Part shown: in pieces, positions 47,276 through 56,311 of the stretch | How positions within the stretch are numbered: the first letter of the stretch is position 1 | Layout of the letters: each line of letters begins with the position of its first letter | Source of the DNA: Shewanella avicenniae | GTDB taxonomy: Bacteria > Pseudomonadota > Gammaproteobacteria > Enterobacterales > Shewanellaceae | Length of the DNA: 64,000 bases | Assembly (NCBI RefSeq): GCF_017354945.1 | Contig: NZ_CP071503.1 | Location: 682,001-746,000 of the forward strand | Direction: 5' to 3' | Notes under the pieces: generated by a model | What the model was told of the DNA's origin: nothing | Databases searched by the model: none | What the model saw: the letters and a program-made list of their open reading frames with translations, nothing else | Position numbers and translations under genes: made by a program

Positions 47276-48714
47276 GGGGTCGTATTGTGGTTAGAAGAAT
47301 CACTGGAAGATTTGCCACGCAGCTCAATTTGAATCGCTTCGGCAGGGGTGAGATCCACCTCGGTGCCGTGCTCGCGCGCGCCCGCTTTGGTATCTAAAAA
47401 TACCGGCACATATTGGGTTTGTCCCGGCACATCCACCGGGCCTTTTTCAGGCTGGCCAAATGATTTCAAACTGCCATCAATTGCCGGATACAGATGTTGC
47501 GCAAAGTAAGTGTTCAGCTCATTAATGCGGCTTAAATCCAAATCTTGCGGCAACACAGCTATCTGTTTGGTCAGTGGTGTGGTGCCGCTGTAAGCACGCA
47601 TCGGCGGTAGCGCATAGCGGCTGCAAAAGCCGTATTGGGTGTCATCGATGATGGCGAAATCTGGGCGAGCGTTGGCGGTCAGTTTAGCCAGTAAGTCAGC
47701 GTGATAAGCGTGGCTGTTCACCGTGTAAGTGGCAACAGGCATATTTTGGCTGCCTACCAGTCGCTTAATCTGTGTCGCAGTTGGCGCGTATTGGCGAATA
47801 TCCATCACTAGGCCGAAGTTGCGCTTCAGCGAGCGTTTGAGCTGCTCTAATCCGCGGCGATTATCGTAACGTTTTTCGCGATAGTGGCGACTGCCAAAAC
47901 CTTCGTAATCGGCCAACTCCTCTTTATTGCGCTCATAAATCGGGTCATTGGCGGCGCCGCGTTTCAGATCGGCAGAGACTTTCTTTAACGAGGCCAGTGC
48001 TGGACTTTGAATAAAAAACAGCTGTACTTCATCATTGATTTTTCGTACACGTTCTAGGCTGCTGAGCGACAAGCTGGAATAAAAGTAGTTACCGGCACCG
48101 AGGGTTTTAAACGCGAGATAATCGAGCATCTCAATAGCGTTATTGCCCGCACTGCCTTTAATTTCAATATTAAGCTGTTGGCCACGATGGGCGCTGGCGC
48201 GAAATACTTTTGCCAGCTCCACAAAAGTTGGCGGTACCGTTCCGACCAATTCACCGCTATTCAGGTCGCGCTCGCGCAGGTATCCCCACTCTTTTTTAAA
48301 ATTAATGCTGGCGATTTTGCGGCGCTTGTTATCCACCGTGCCATCGGCGCGGCCAGTGTAAGCATCGTGATGCACCACCCACACATCATCGCCCGTCAGT
48401 CGCACATCAATTTCGACAATCGGAAATTGGTTATCCAGTGCATCAATCACCGCATTGGTGGAGTTCTCGTTATAGCGCACTGAGCCGCGATGGGCTTGTA
48501 GCGTCATCGCGCCGCACTGATGCGAGCTGAGATAGTTGATGTTACCTAAAGGGCTGCGCTGAAACCCGCGCGCGGCAAATGCTTGCTGCAATGCGGTCAT
48601 TTCAGAATCAACTTTTAATGCTTCTGTAGGCTTTTGGGTGGATTGGCAGCCAGAGGTTAAAAATCCAGCAATAATGAGTACTAAAGATGCGTTAATAAAA
48701 GATGTTAATTGCAC
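47272..48714 (-). CDS. glycerophosphodiester phosphodiesterase-domain lipoprotein
   Basis: 480 residues. Lipobox LTSGC (Cys23), then a GDPD TIM-barrel: QAHRGSVRYNENS (His75, Glu83), EIDVRLT (Glu101, Asp103) and VVHHDAYTGR (His116), all the usual metal/catalytic positions, plus LNIEIKG and FGLVMDIRQY later. The C-terminal 100 residues are extra and unrecognised. GTG start with no clear ribosome-binding site. Canonical GDPDs cleave glycerophosphodiesters; a membrane-anchored one next to a PEGA protein and a zinc-ribbon membrane protein suggests action on envelope lipids or polymers. First gene of the three-gene operon. Confidence 0.85.
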   Translation of the reverse strand: MQLTSFINASLVLIIAGFLTSGCQSTQKPTEALKVDSEMTALQQAFAARGFQRSPLGNINYLSSHQCGAMTLQAHRGSVRYNENSTNAVIDALDNQFPIVEIDVRLTGDDVWVVHHDAYTGRADGTVDNKRRKIASINFKKEWGYLRERDLNSGELVGTVPPTFVELAKVFRASAHRGQQLNIEIKGSAGNNAIEMLDYLAFKTLGAGNYFYSSLSLSSLERVRKINDEVQLFFIQSPALASLKKVSADLKRGAANDPIYERNKEELADYEGFGSRHYREKRYDNRRGLEQLKRSLKRNFGLVMDIRQYAPTATQIKRLVGSQNMPVATYTVNSHAYHADLLAKLTANARPDFAIIDDTQYGFCSRYALPPMRAYSGTTPLTKQIAVLPQDLDLSRINELNTYFAQHLYPAIDGSLKSFGQPEKGPVDVPGQTQYVPVFLDTKAGAREHGTEVDLTPAEAIQIELRGKSSSDSSNHNTTP

Positions 48715-48939
48715 GGCGTAATAAATTTTTTATCGTTATCTTATTGATTAATTTCGATGTTATGTAGATGTTATTTAACAATCAATGTTTTTTGGTCGGT
48801 ATTTACGTTTTTACTCTGTTATTGTGATTTTTGTGCGCTTATTCGCCAGTAAGTTGGCCAAAACGTTACTGGTATTGCTAACGCTTTCCCGTTAATCTGC
48901 GCTTTGGTTATGTGAGGGAACGATGGAATTTTGGCTGTG
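48715..48939. other. divergent intergenic region GDPD/btuF with a small upstream ORF
   Basis: AT-rich near the GDPD start. It contains an inverted repeat CCAGTAA (48846-48852) / TTACTGG (48866-48872). A strong ribosome-binding site GAGGGAACG leads not into btuF but into a five-codon ORF, ATG 48923 to TGA 48938-48940, whose stop overlaps the btuF ATG (TGATG). No cobalamin riboswitch elements were seen. Confidence 0.55.
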
Positions 48940-49785
48940 ATGAATCGATTGCAAACACTGTTGTTGGCCTGTTGTCTGTGCGGGTTGAGTTGCGCCAGTT
49001 GGGCGCAAACGCCTGAGCCGCGGCCACTGCGGATTGTGGCTTTAGCCCCTCATGCGGTGGAGTTGCTGTATGCCATTGGCGCTGGCGATGAAATCGTTGC
49101 CGCCAGCGATTTCGCGGATTATCCCGCAGCCGCAAAGGCGATTCCGCGCATTGGTGGTTATCAAGGGATCCAGCTGGATCGCTTACTACAGTTGCAGCCA
49201 GATTTAGTGGTGGCGTGGCAAGGGGGCAACAGCCCAGAGGTGTTGGCGCGAATTAAGTCACTCGGCTTCAAACTCTATTTGAGCCATCCTGAGACCTTAG
49301 CCTCTGTGGCCGATGAGCTGGAAGCGCTCGGTGAACTCACGGGGCATACCGCTCAGGCTCAGCAACAAGCAGCGCAATATCGGCAGCAGTTAGCCGCGTT
49401 AGTGCAGCAGAATGCTGCTAAGCCCAAGGTTAAACTGTTTTATCAGCTGTGGTCGAATCCGTTGATGACGGTGGCGCAGGGTAGTTGGGTGCAACAGATC
49501 ATCGATGTTTGCCACGGAGACAACGTATTTTACGATGCGGCGTCGCCCTATCCGCAAGTGAGCTTAGAAAACCTATTATTGCTGCAGCCGCAGTTAATCA
49601 TTAGCGCCCAAGAAAAGGGCAATCCACAGAGTATCGATTGGCAGCATTGGCAGGGAATTCCTGCGGTAGCTCAGCAGCATCTGGTTGAAATTGATGCTGA
49701 TATTTTGCAGCGCCAATCCCCTCGCGCCATTCAAGGCATTACCCAGATGTGCCACGCACTTGATAGCGTGCGCTCTGCCGATTAA
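48940..49785 (+). CDS. btuF: periplasmic cobalamin-binding protein BtuF
   Basis: 281-residue class III substrate-binding protein with a signal peptide. Matches BtuF: RIVALAPHAVELLYAIGAGDEIVAAS in pieces, then DYPAAAKAIPRIGGYQGIQLDRLLQLQPDLVVAW and a second lobe with NPLMTVAQGSWVQQIIDVCHGDN. It delivers corrinoids to BtuCD, whose genes are not next to it here. ATG 48940 (GTG 48937 possible) overlaps the stop of a five-codon upstream ORF that has the only good ribosome-binding site. Confidence 0.85.
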   Translation: MNRLQTLLLACCLCGLSCASWAQTPEPRPLRIVALAPHAVELLYAIGAGDEIVAASDFADYPAAAKAIPRIGGYQGIQLDRLLQLQPDLVVAWQGGNSPEVLARIKSLGFKLYLSHPETLASVADELEALGELTGHTAQAQQQAAQYRQQLAALVQQNAAKPKVKLFYQLWSNPLMTVAQGSWVQQIIDVCHGDNVFYDAASPYPQVSLENLLLLQPQLIISAQEKGNPQSIDWQHWQGIPAVAQQHLVEIDADILQRQSPRAIQGITQMCHALDSVRSAD

Positions 49786-49820
49786 GGCGTAAAACAGGCT
49801 TGCCAGTATGCCGCAGGTTT

Positions 49821-49836
49821 AGTGATGCAGATCACG
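49821..49836. promoter_or_regulatory. CRP-like site upstream of the SpoIIAA-like gene
   Basis: AGTGAT-GCAG-ATCACG: the inner GTGAT/ATCAC arms are those of the CRP core, spaced by four bases. A TATAAG hexamer at 49869-49874 could be the -10 box. CRP is a global regulator in Shewanella, which makes this plausible. Confidence 0.5.
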
Positions 49837-49903
49837 GAAGTTGGTGGATTTGTCACTAGACTTAACCTTATAAGCCAGACAAAGGTGATGGGCGGAGGCG
49901 AAG

Positions 49904-50296
49904 ATGGAGAGCAAATATCACGGCATTTCCATCGGTATTGAGCACAGTGGCAAGGATGATTTTTACCTCATCATCAAGGCCATTGGCACACTGACTCACC
50001 AAGACTACCAAATGATGGTGCCGGTCTTAGAAGCGGCGCTGGAGAAAGTGGTTCAGCCGCATATCTACTGCGTGGTTGACATTACTGAGCTGGATGGCTG
50101 GGAAGCGCGAGCAATGTGGGATGATCTCAAACTTGGGGTGCAACACGGGCGTGAATTTCGCAAAATTGCCGTGGTGGGGAACCGCGACTGGCAAGCGTGG
50201 ATGACCAAGGTGGCGGATTGGTTTACCCCCACTGAGATGGAATATTTCAATCAACGGCATGAGGCTGTTGCTTGGCTGCGACAACACTCGTCGTAG
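49904..50296 (+). CDS. SpoIIAA-like (STAS-fold) protein
   Basis: 130-residue soluble protein of the SpoIIAA-like family (DUF3478 type): alternating strands and helices with VVDITELDGWEARAMWDDLKLG in pieces and FRKIAVVGNRDWQAWMTKVADWFT in pieces. Members adopt a STAS/CRAL-TRIO-like fold and may bind lipids or act in stress responses; the molecular role is not established. GGAGG lies nine bases upstream of ATG. The next gene on the strand is a universal stress protein, so a shared stress link is reasonable. Confidence 0.82.
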   Translation: MESKYHGISIGIEHSGKDDFYLIIKAIGTLTHQDYQMMVPVLEAALEKVVQPHIYCVVDITELDGWEARAMWDDLKLGVQHGREFRKIAVVGNRDWQAWMTKVADWFTPTEMEYFNQRHEAVAWLRQHSS

Positions 50297-50384
50297 CGCC
50301 TTGCAGAGAGGTTTTTCAGAGGAAAAGCCGGCTCTGTGCCGCTTGATACTCTCGAACCAATGTCGGTTCGATTAGGAGGTCAAA

Positions 50385-50816
50385 ATGCGTGATAAAGACA
50401 TTCTGTGGCCCACAGACTTTTCTGAAACAGCGTCCCATGCGTTGGCGTACGCGGTAGAAATGGCCAACTTCTATAAAGTGGGTTTGCGTATTCTGCATGT
50501 GGTCGATCAGCCAATTGCCGATGCCAGTTATCAGTTGCTGATTGTGACACCAGAAGAGTTGGCCCAAAGCATGGAAAAAGCGGCGGCTGAAAGCATGCAC
50601 CGGCTATTGGCGCAGCTGAACACTGAGTTGCGGGTAGAAACCGTGATCCGTCGTGGTGATCCTGTCGAAGTGATTGTTGATGAAGCGGAAACCGCCGATA
50701 TCGGCATGATCGTTTTGGCAAGCCACGGACGTTCAGGCTTCGCGCATTTCCTCAATACCAATGTGTCTGAGGAAATTGCGAATCGTGCGAAATGCCCTGT
50801 GCTGGTAGTGAAGTAG
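50385..50816 (+). CDS. universal stress protein (UspA family)
   Basis: 143 residues with the Usp alpha/beta fold. DILWPTDFSETASHALAYAVEMA starts the domain, and the nucleotide-binding loop GMIVLASHGRSGFAHFLNTNVSEEIANRAKCPVLVVK (in pieces) fits the ATP-binding subgroup (GxxGxG/S variant: SHGRSG). Near-perfect AGGAGGT before the ATG. Likely expressed with the SpoIIAA-like gene 88 bases upstream. Confidence 0.9.
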   Translation: MRDKDILWPTDFSETASHALAYAVEMANFYKVGLRILHVVDQPIADASYQLLIVTPEELAQSMEKAAAESMHRLLAQLNTELRVETVIRRGDPVEVIVDEAETADIGMIVLASHGRSGFAHFLNTNVSEEIANRAKCPVLVVK

Positions 50817-50833
50817 CTTATAGGCGCATAACT

Positions 50834-50861
50834 CCGTGAGAAACGTGCTGGTTTCTCACGG
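50834..50861 (+). terminator. hairpin after the universal stress gene
   Basis: Perfect 11-base stem CCGTGAGAAAC / GTTTCTCACGG with a six-base loop, 17 bases after the stop. No T-run follows, so termination may be inefficient or factor-assisted. Confidence 0.55.
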
Positions 50862-51028
50862 CCTGCTTGGTGGTGTTTGTTACTGTAATCAGTGACATAG
50901 GATGCTTGTGAGCTATTTTTGTGTTTTGCGCGATTTACATTGTCACTGTGGGTAAACTCAAGTAATTTGTAGCGACTAACACTTAATCAGTTGTGTGCCT
51001 TTGTACATAACAGGAACGGCGAGCGAAC

Positions 51029-51346
51029 ATGTGGCAAGCAGAGCAAGTAACCAAGCAACAAATCGCATTTCTTCGCAAACTCTACTTGGCTCATCTGATT
51101 GATGATGGGCAACACAACCTGTTATCGCTGCAAAAATTGACCGGTATGCCACGCCGCACAGTACAAGATGCCCTGGCCGCGTGCAGTGACATCGGCATTC
51201 AAATCGCATTTGTGCAAGATGGGGTGCGCAATAACAGTGGCTACTACCACATTCAAACGTGGGGCCCTATCAACAGTGCTTGGGTGGGAACCCATTTAAG
51301 CCAGATTGAACTGCTACTGCAGATCCCCGCGGCGCCGAGCAGTTAA
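51029..51346 (+). CDS. winged helix-turn-helix protein (HTH_43-like)
   Basis: 105-residue small DNA-binding protein: LLSLQKLTGMPRRTVQDALAACSDIGIQIAFVQDG in pieces forms the helix-turn-helix and wing, followed by YYHIQTWGPINSAWV. This resembles the winged-helix family PF09904 frequent in Shewanella and relatives. Target unknown. Single gene. Confidence 0.75.
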   Translation: MWQAEQVTKQQIAFLRKLYLAHLIDDGQHNLLSLQKLTGMPRRTVQDALAACSDIGIQIAFVQDGVRNNSGYYHIQTWGPINSAWVGTHLSQIELLLQIPAAPSS

Positions 51347-51402
51347 CCACAGAAGCAGTTAACCGCAGTTTGCACATTACGCTCGTTCATCCCACTTGTG
51401 TG

Positions 51403-51735
51403 TTACGCCAGCAGATACAGCCCAAACCCAATCCAGCTTAACAACAATAATCCCCACGGCAATCCACGTAACCAGCTTGGTGCTGGGGCAAAGTCGTCCA
51501 AGGCTTCATCATCCACGTCAAGTGCAACCGCCGCGGCATTCGCACGCTTCTTTTGCAGTTTATTGCGTTCGCGGGCTTTGGCTTTCTGCTGCTTTTTAAA
51601 TTCAGCAATCCCTTTTTCAATCCCTTGAGCAATCAGCTTGGTCTGCTCTTTGGTTTGCCATGGCTTTTGGGTTGCTTTGGCAATATTTATGGCGGCTTGT
51701 TGGGTTTCGGCAGAAATCACAGGTTTATTCGACAT
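51403..51735 (-). CDS. DUF2956 family protein
   Basis: 110 residues: conserved N-terminal helix ISAETQQAAINIAKATQKP, then QTKEQTKLIAQGIEKGIAEF, a very basic helix (KKQQKAKARERNKLQKKR) and one C-terminal membrane helix (about 88-109). This is the layout of DUF2956, found in Shewanella and Vibrio; function unknown. Tail-anchored with a basic cytoplasmic part. Confidence 0.82.
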   Translation of the reverse strand: MSNKPVISAETQQAAINIAKATQKPWQTKEQTKLIAQGIEKGIAEFKKQQKAKARERNKLQKKRANAAAVALDVDDEALDDFAPAPSWLRGLPWGLLLLSWIGFGLYLLA

Positions 51736-51870
51736 CAGCGGCTAACTCAGTGGATGGAACGGTGTAGGTTTATTGTGCCAGTTTACCTAAAAATTCGCCT
51801 TAGCTGGCTGGATTTCGTTGATTATTGCCATCACAATCAAGCATCTGAGCCGTATTAGGAAGGATTACCT

Positions 51871-53649
51871 TTGATAACATCAGCGCCTGCAACCACCAAA
51901 GTACTGCCGTGGATTTTGAGTTTTCTTCGCCCCTATCGTTGGCGTGTGGTGGGCGCGTTGGTGTTTTTGCTGGTGGGGTCATTGGCTTGGTTATCGCTTG
52001 GCCAAGGAGTACGGATGATTGTTGATGAAGGCTTTCTGGCGGACAACGCCGACCGCTTGAATCAAATTCTGCTGCTCATTTTAGTGCTGACCAGCATCAG
52101 CGCTAGCGCCGTTTTCTGCCGTTTTTACCTGATGACCTGGCTAGGGGAGAAGGTAAGTAACGATATTCGGCAACTGGTGTATCGCCAGTTGCTTGGCCAA
52201 AGCCGCGACTTTTTTGCCAAGTTGCGTACCGGCGAAGTGATTTCCCGTTTCACCGCGGATTCGACCTTGCTGCAGAGCGTGGTCGGTTCCAGTTTGTCGA
52301 TGGCGTTACGCTCTGGCGTTACCATCATTGGCGGCATGTTGATGATGGCGATTACCAGTTGGAAGTTAACCTTGTTGGTGCTGTTGGCGGTGCCGATGGT
52401 GTTGGTGCCTGTGGGGGTGTTGGGGCGCAAAGTGCGTCAATTAGCCCGCACCAGCCAAGACAAAGTCGGCGCGTTAGGCGCCTATGTTGATGAAACCCTG
52501 CACGAAATTCACACGGTGCAATCCTACGGCCATGAGGCGGAAGATAAACGTAATTTTGATGGTCTGCTAGCGGAGGTACTCGCTGCCGCCAGTGGTCGCA
52601 TTAAATATCGTGCGCTGCTGATTTCAGGGGTGATGTTACTCAGCATCGGCGCGATTATCGGCGTCACTTGGGTTGGCGCGCACGACGTGATGGCGGGGCG
52701 CATCTCGGCAGGGCAACTCTCAGCCTTTATGTTTTATGCGGTGATGGTGGCCGGCGCGGCAGCGACCATCAGTGAAGTGATTGGCGACATTCAGCGCGCA
52801 GTGGGTGCTACCGAACGCTTGATGGAACTGGCGTTAACTCCGGTGACGATTGTTGAGCCCTCGGTGCCGTTATCTTTACCCTCCAAGGTGCAAGGCAAGT
52901 TGCAGCTTGCAGGGGTTAACTTTGCCTACCACACGGCTGAGCCGGTATTGCAACAACTTAATATCAGCATTAATCCCGGTGAACGGGTGGCGTTAGTGGG
53001 CCCAAGTGGTGCCGGTAAAAGTACCCTGTTTCAGTTGCTGCAACGCTTCTACTCGCCAACGGCAGGCACCATCTGTTTAGATGGCGTCGATATCAGTCAA
53101 TTGACACTCGCTGAGTTGCGGGCGCAGTTTGCCTTGGTACCGCAAGAGTCGGTGATATTTGCCGGCTCAGTGCTGGAAAACGTGCGTTATGGTCGCCCTG
53201 AAGCCAGTGAGCAAGAGGTGATAGAGGCCTGTAAGGCTGCTTATGCAGATGAGTTTATTCAAGAGCTGGCCGATGGTTATCAAACCTACTTGGGTGAACG
53301 CGGCGTGCGTTTATCCGGTGGACAAAAGCAACGGATCTCCATTGCACGAGCCATTTTAGCGGATAGGCCGGTGTTATTGCTCGATGAAGCCACCAGTGCT
53401 TTGGATGCCGTCAGCGAAGTGAAAGTGAAACAGGCGCTCGATCGTTTGATGGTAGGGCGCACTACCTTGGTCATTGCCCACCGCTTGGCGACGGTACTGA
53501 ATGCCGACCGTATTTTAGTGCTTGATAAAGGCCAATTGGTGGCCAGCGGTACCCATGCGGCGCTATTAGAAAGCAGCGAGCTTTACCGCAAATTTGCCTC
53601 GTTGCAGTTGGTCAATGAAGCCAGCTTAGCGGACAACTTAGTAAAATAA
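51871..53649 (+). CDS. ABC exporter (fused permease-ATPase)
   Basis: 592-residue half-transporter: six membrane helices in residues 20-310 and a nucleotide-binding domain with Walker A GPSGAGKST (377-385), ABC signature LSGGQ (481-485), Walker B VLLLDE (501-506) and an H-loop in IAHRLAT. It resembles the MsbA/LmrA-like multidrug or lipid exporters (often annotated ABCB-like 'ABC transporter transmembrane domain') and would work as a homodimer. TTG start at 51871 with GGAAGGA upstream. Substrate unknown. Confidence 0.9.
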   Translation: MITSAPATTKVLPWILSFLRPYRWRVVGALVFLLVGSLAWLSLGQGVRMIVDEGFLADNADRLNQILLLILVLTSISASAVFCRFYLMTWLGEKVSNDIRQLVYRQLLGQSRDFFAKLRTGEVISRFTADSTLLQSVVGSSLSMALRSGVTIIGGMLMMAITSWKLTLLVLLAVPMVLVPVGVLGRKVRQLARTSQDKVGALGAYVDETLHEIHTVQSYGHEAEDKRNFDGLLAEVLAAASGRIKYRALLISGVMLLSIGAIIGVTWVGAHDVMAGRISAGQLSAFMFYAVMVAGAAATISEVIGDIQRAVGATERLMELALTPVTIVEPSVPLSLPSKVQGKLQLAGVNFAYHTAEPVLQQLNISINPGERVALVGPSGAGKSTLFQLLQRFYSPTAGTICLDGVDISQLTLAELRAQFALVPQESVIFAGSVLENVRYGRPEASEQEVIEACKAAYADEFIQELADGYQTYLGERGVRLSGGQKQRISIARAILADRPVLLLDEATSALDAVSEVKVKQALDRLMVGRTTLVIAHRLATVLNADRILVLDKGQLVASGTHAALLESSELYRKFASLQLVNEASLADNLVK

Positions 53650-53743
53650 CCAAGTCATCGGGTGAGTTATTTACTCTTTTGCGTATAGACTATGCGGCTG
53701 GTTCAAAAATATTACTGAAGCTGCTGTAGAAGTTGAGCGATAA

Positions 53744-54448
53744 ATGTTTCTAACTGATTATTTTAATAAACAAAATAACAATATTACTATCACCCGCAAA
53801 CAGGCGAGCGACTTTGCTAAAAAGATCGCGGGTGACGTAAATCCGATTCATGATGAAGATGCCAAGCGTTTTTGTGTGCCCGGCGATCTGCTGTTTTCGC
53901 TGGTACTCAATCAATATGGCCTCAGCCAACAGATGCAGTTTCGTTTTGAAGGCATGGTCGGCGATGCCGTACCGCTGCATTTTCGTGAAGCCAGTGAAAC
54001 CCTGATCCGCGTTGAAGATGAAAATGGCAAAGCCTATCTGCAAGCTGAGCGTAGCGGTGATACCCGTTATTGCGAAAAGCAGATTGCCTCGTTCATCCGC
54101 AGTTATGTGGCGTTCTCTGGACTGAACTTTACTCACGCCATAGTGCCACTGATGCAAGAACATCAACTGATGATCAACCCATCACGCCCGCTAGTGATCT
54201 ATGAAAGCATGGGCTTTGAACTGTCGACCCTCGACTTTGAAGAGGTGGAGCTGCAGTTGGTCAATAAGGTGATGGAAGTTGACGGTAAACGTGGCGATGT
54301 CACGCTAACCTTCAAGTTGATGAGCGGTGATACCCAAGTGGGCACCGGTTGTAAAACCTTGGTGATGAGTGGCTTGCGCCCGATTGATCCTCAAGCCATT
54401 GATGAGATGATTGCCGAATACAGCCAGCGCGCTGCCAATATTGGTTAA
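53744..54448 (+). CDS. DUF3581 (hotdog-like) protein
   Basis: 234 residues of the DUF3581 family. The N-terminal part (ITRKQASDFAKKIAGDVNPIHDEDAKRFCVPGDLLFSLVL in pieces) looks like a MaoC-type hotdog segment, with NPIHDED reminiscent of the (R)-hydratase motif, followed by VPLHFREASE and ASFIRSYVAFSG. An acyl-CoA or acyl-ACP related activity may be guessed; none is established. Single gene. Confidence 0.8.
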   Translation: MFLTDYFNKQNNNITITRKQASDFAKKIAGDVNPIHDEDAKRFCVPGDLLFSLVLNQYGLSQQMQFRFEGMVGDAVPLHFREASETLIRVEDENGKAYLQAERSGDTRYCEKQIASFIRSYVAFSGLNFTHAIVPLMQEHQLMINPSRPLVIYESMGFELSTLDFEEVELQLVNKVMEVDGKRGDVTLTFKLMSGDTQVGTGCKTLVMSGLRPIDPQAIDEMIAEYSQRAANIG

Positions 54449-54651
54449 GTTGTTTTGCTGGTGCAGCGCCCGCTGTACCAGCACCCTTGTGTTGTTCTAT
54501 CACGTCCCTTGTAACTATTCGCATAGCAAGTCTATCTTTACCTTTGGCAACCCATTTAGCGGTTGGCGAGTCAGCGCCATCTTCCTATACTTTGCACTAT
54601 TCCATCAGCCGTATTAATGGCTGTTTTTATTCATCATCAAAGGGTTAGCTC

Positions 54652-55134
54652 ATGGCACAATCAATCTACGATGTGCAAGTCACCGACATTCAGGGCAAGC
54701 AACAAACCATGGCGCAGTATCAAGGCAAGGTGCTGCTGATTGTCAACACCGCCAGCAAGTGCGGTTTTACGCCGCAGTATCAAGAGTTAGAAACCTTGTA
54801 TAACGCATTACAGCCAAAGGGATTGGAGATCCTCGGCTTTCCTTGTAACCAGTTTGGTCATCAAGAGCCGGGTAGCGACAGCGATATCAGCCAGTTTTGC
54901 CAACTGAATTACGGCGTGAGCTTTCCGATGTTTGCCAAGATTGACGTCAACGGCGCCAATACCCATCCGCTGTATCAGCTGTTGAAACGTGAAGCCAAAG
55001 GCTTGTTGGGTTCGCAAGGGATTAAATGGAACTTCACCAAATTTTTGGTCGATAAAGAGGGACACGTCATCGAACGTTATGCCCCGACGACAAAGCCGCT
55101 TCAACTGAAGCAGACCATTGAGCAACTGTTGTAA
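54652..55134 (+). CDS. glutathione peroxidase (BtuE-like)
   Basis: 160 residues of the thioredoxin-fold peroxidase family. Peroxidatic Cys37 in NTASKCGFTPQY, the Gln in LGFPCNQFGHQEPG (with a possible resolving Cys), and the Trp/Asn pair in IKWNFTKFLVD complete the active site. Reduces hydroperoxides, in bacteria usually with thioredoxin. Good AAAGGG before the ATG. Confidence 0.92.
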   Translation: MAQSIYDVQVTDIQGKQQTMAQYQGKVLLIVNTASKCGFTPQYQELETLYNALQPKGLEILGFPCNQFGHQEPGSDSDISQFCQLNYGVSFPMFAKIDVNGANTHPLYQLLKREAKGLLGSQGIKWNFTKFLVDKEGHVIERYAPTTKPLQLKQTIEQLL

Positions 55135-55163
55135 GCGCAATTTTAGCTGCGCTAACGCTGAGT

Positions 55164-55928
55164 TCATTCCAATGACGTCAGCGCACTTACATCGGGGATG
55201 GGCAGTGATTGAAAGCCGGGTTTCGCAAACAGGTAACCTTGCATTAGATCCACGCCAGCGGCTTGCAGCCATTTAGCTTCGGCGGCGGTTTCAATCCCTT
55301 CGGCGAGCACTGTGATGTTGAGTTCATGCAGCATGGCAATGCAGTGGCGCACAATGCTTTGGCGCGCTTTATCGCGATCAATATTGCTGATCAGCGCCAT
55401 ATCTAACTTGATGATATCGGTTTGAAACTCAGCCAGCAGGTTGAGGCCAGAATAACCTGCACCAAAGTCGTCAATCGCGGTGCGAAAACCGAGTTCGTTG
55501 TAGCAGCTAATAATCTCTTTGACATGGTTGGAGTCGCTGATGCGTTCGCCTTCGGTAAACTCAAACATGATGTTAGTGGCAGGAAAATTAAAGCGTTCGG
55601 CAGCCTTGAGGGTGGTGGCGATACAGCGCTCTGCTTGGTATACCGCATTGGGCATAAAGTTGATGCTTAACATGCTGTCTAAGCCCAATTTACTGGCCCA
55701 TTCGATCGCGGTAACGCGGCAGGTTTGGTCAAAGCGATACAGATTATCTTGGTCAACTTGCGCCAATACTTGCCCTGCGCCTTCGCCATTTTGGCCGCGC
55801 ACTAACGCCTCATACCCAAACACTTGCAACGTGTTAGCATCCACAATCGGTTGGAATGCCATGCTGATCTCAAAGGCTAATTCCTTGGTTTCACGGCACA
55901 GTTGGCAAGCGGTTTTGGTGGCGGTCAT
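55164..55928 (-). CDS. EAL-domain cyclic-di-GMP phosphodiesterase
   Basis: 254 residues, a stand-alone EAL domain with a short Cys-containing N-terminus (CQLCRET). Catalytic residues look complete: EALVRG (40-45), SIN with Asn90, Glu123 in EFTE, DDFGAG (153-158), Lys174 in IKLD, Glu210 in AEGIE and QGYLFAKP. Expected to hydrolyse c-di-GMP to pGpG. It resembles the YcgF/BluF-type EAL group without the sensor domain. GGGAG precedes the start. Convergent with the peroxidase gene. Confidence 0.9.
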   Translation of the reverse strand: MTATKTACQLCRETKELAFEISMAFQPIVDANTLQVFGYEALVRGQNGEGAGQVLAQVDQDNLYRFDQTCRVTAIEWASKLGLDSMLSINFMPNAVYQAERCIATTLKAAERFNFPATNIMFEFTEGERISDSNHVKEIISCYNELGFRTAIDDFGAGYSGLNLLAEFQTDIIKLDMALISNIDRDKARQSIVRHCIAMLHELNITVLAEGIETAAEAKWLQAAGVDLMQGYLFAKPGFQSLPIPDVSALTSLE

Positions 55929-56311
55929 TACTTCTCCCTGAAGATATTGGCGTCAGCTGCTACGGCGAATGACATAAGGATTGTTGCACTGAGCGCTCGC
56001 TTAATCACACTCAATAGGCAAGCTTAACTATAAACAATCCGGCGTGATTTCGCTTTATGTCGCAGAGTTGATTGATGGTATACAGCAAGCACGGCCATTT
56101 TAAGCGGCAAGCAGCATAACAAGAATGGGGTAATTTTGCTGTTCATTGTTTAGCTATGCAGTCGAACCATTTAAATATTGTTATCAAATAGGAGTTTTGA
56201 TTGAATATTCATCAGTAAACCTAACTCGAATGTGACTGCTGCTTGCGAAAGATTGCTATTTTTCGCGCACTGCCATAGGGTTGAATCTCTTCACGTTGTA
56301 TGGAACGCAAA
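55929..56311. other. intergenic region between divergent EAL and GGT genes
   Basis: About 380 bases, AT-leaning. No reading frame or hairpin with T-run was recognised. It should hold the two divergent promoters. Confidence 0.4.

Noticed and set aside
48715..48939. Cobalamin riboswitch upstream of btuF
   Set aside because: The conserved B12-box type sequence and the long multi-stem leader are missing; the gap is too short and AT-rich.
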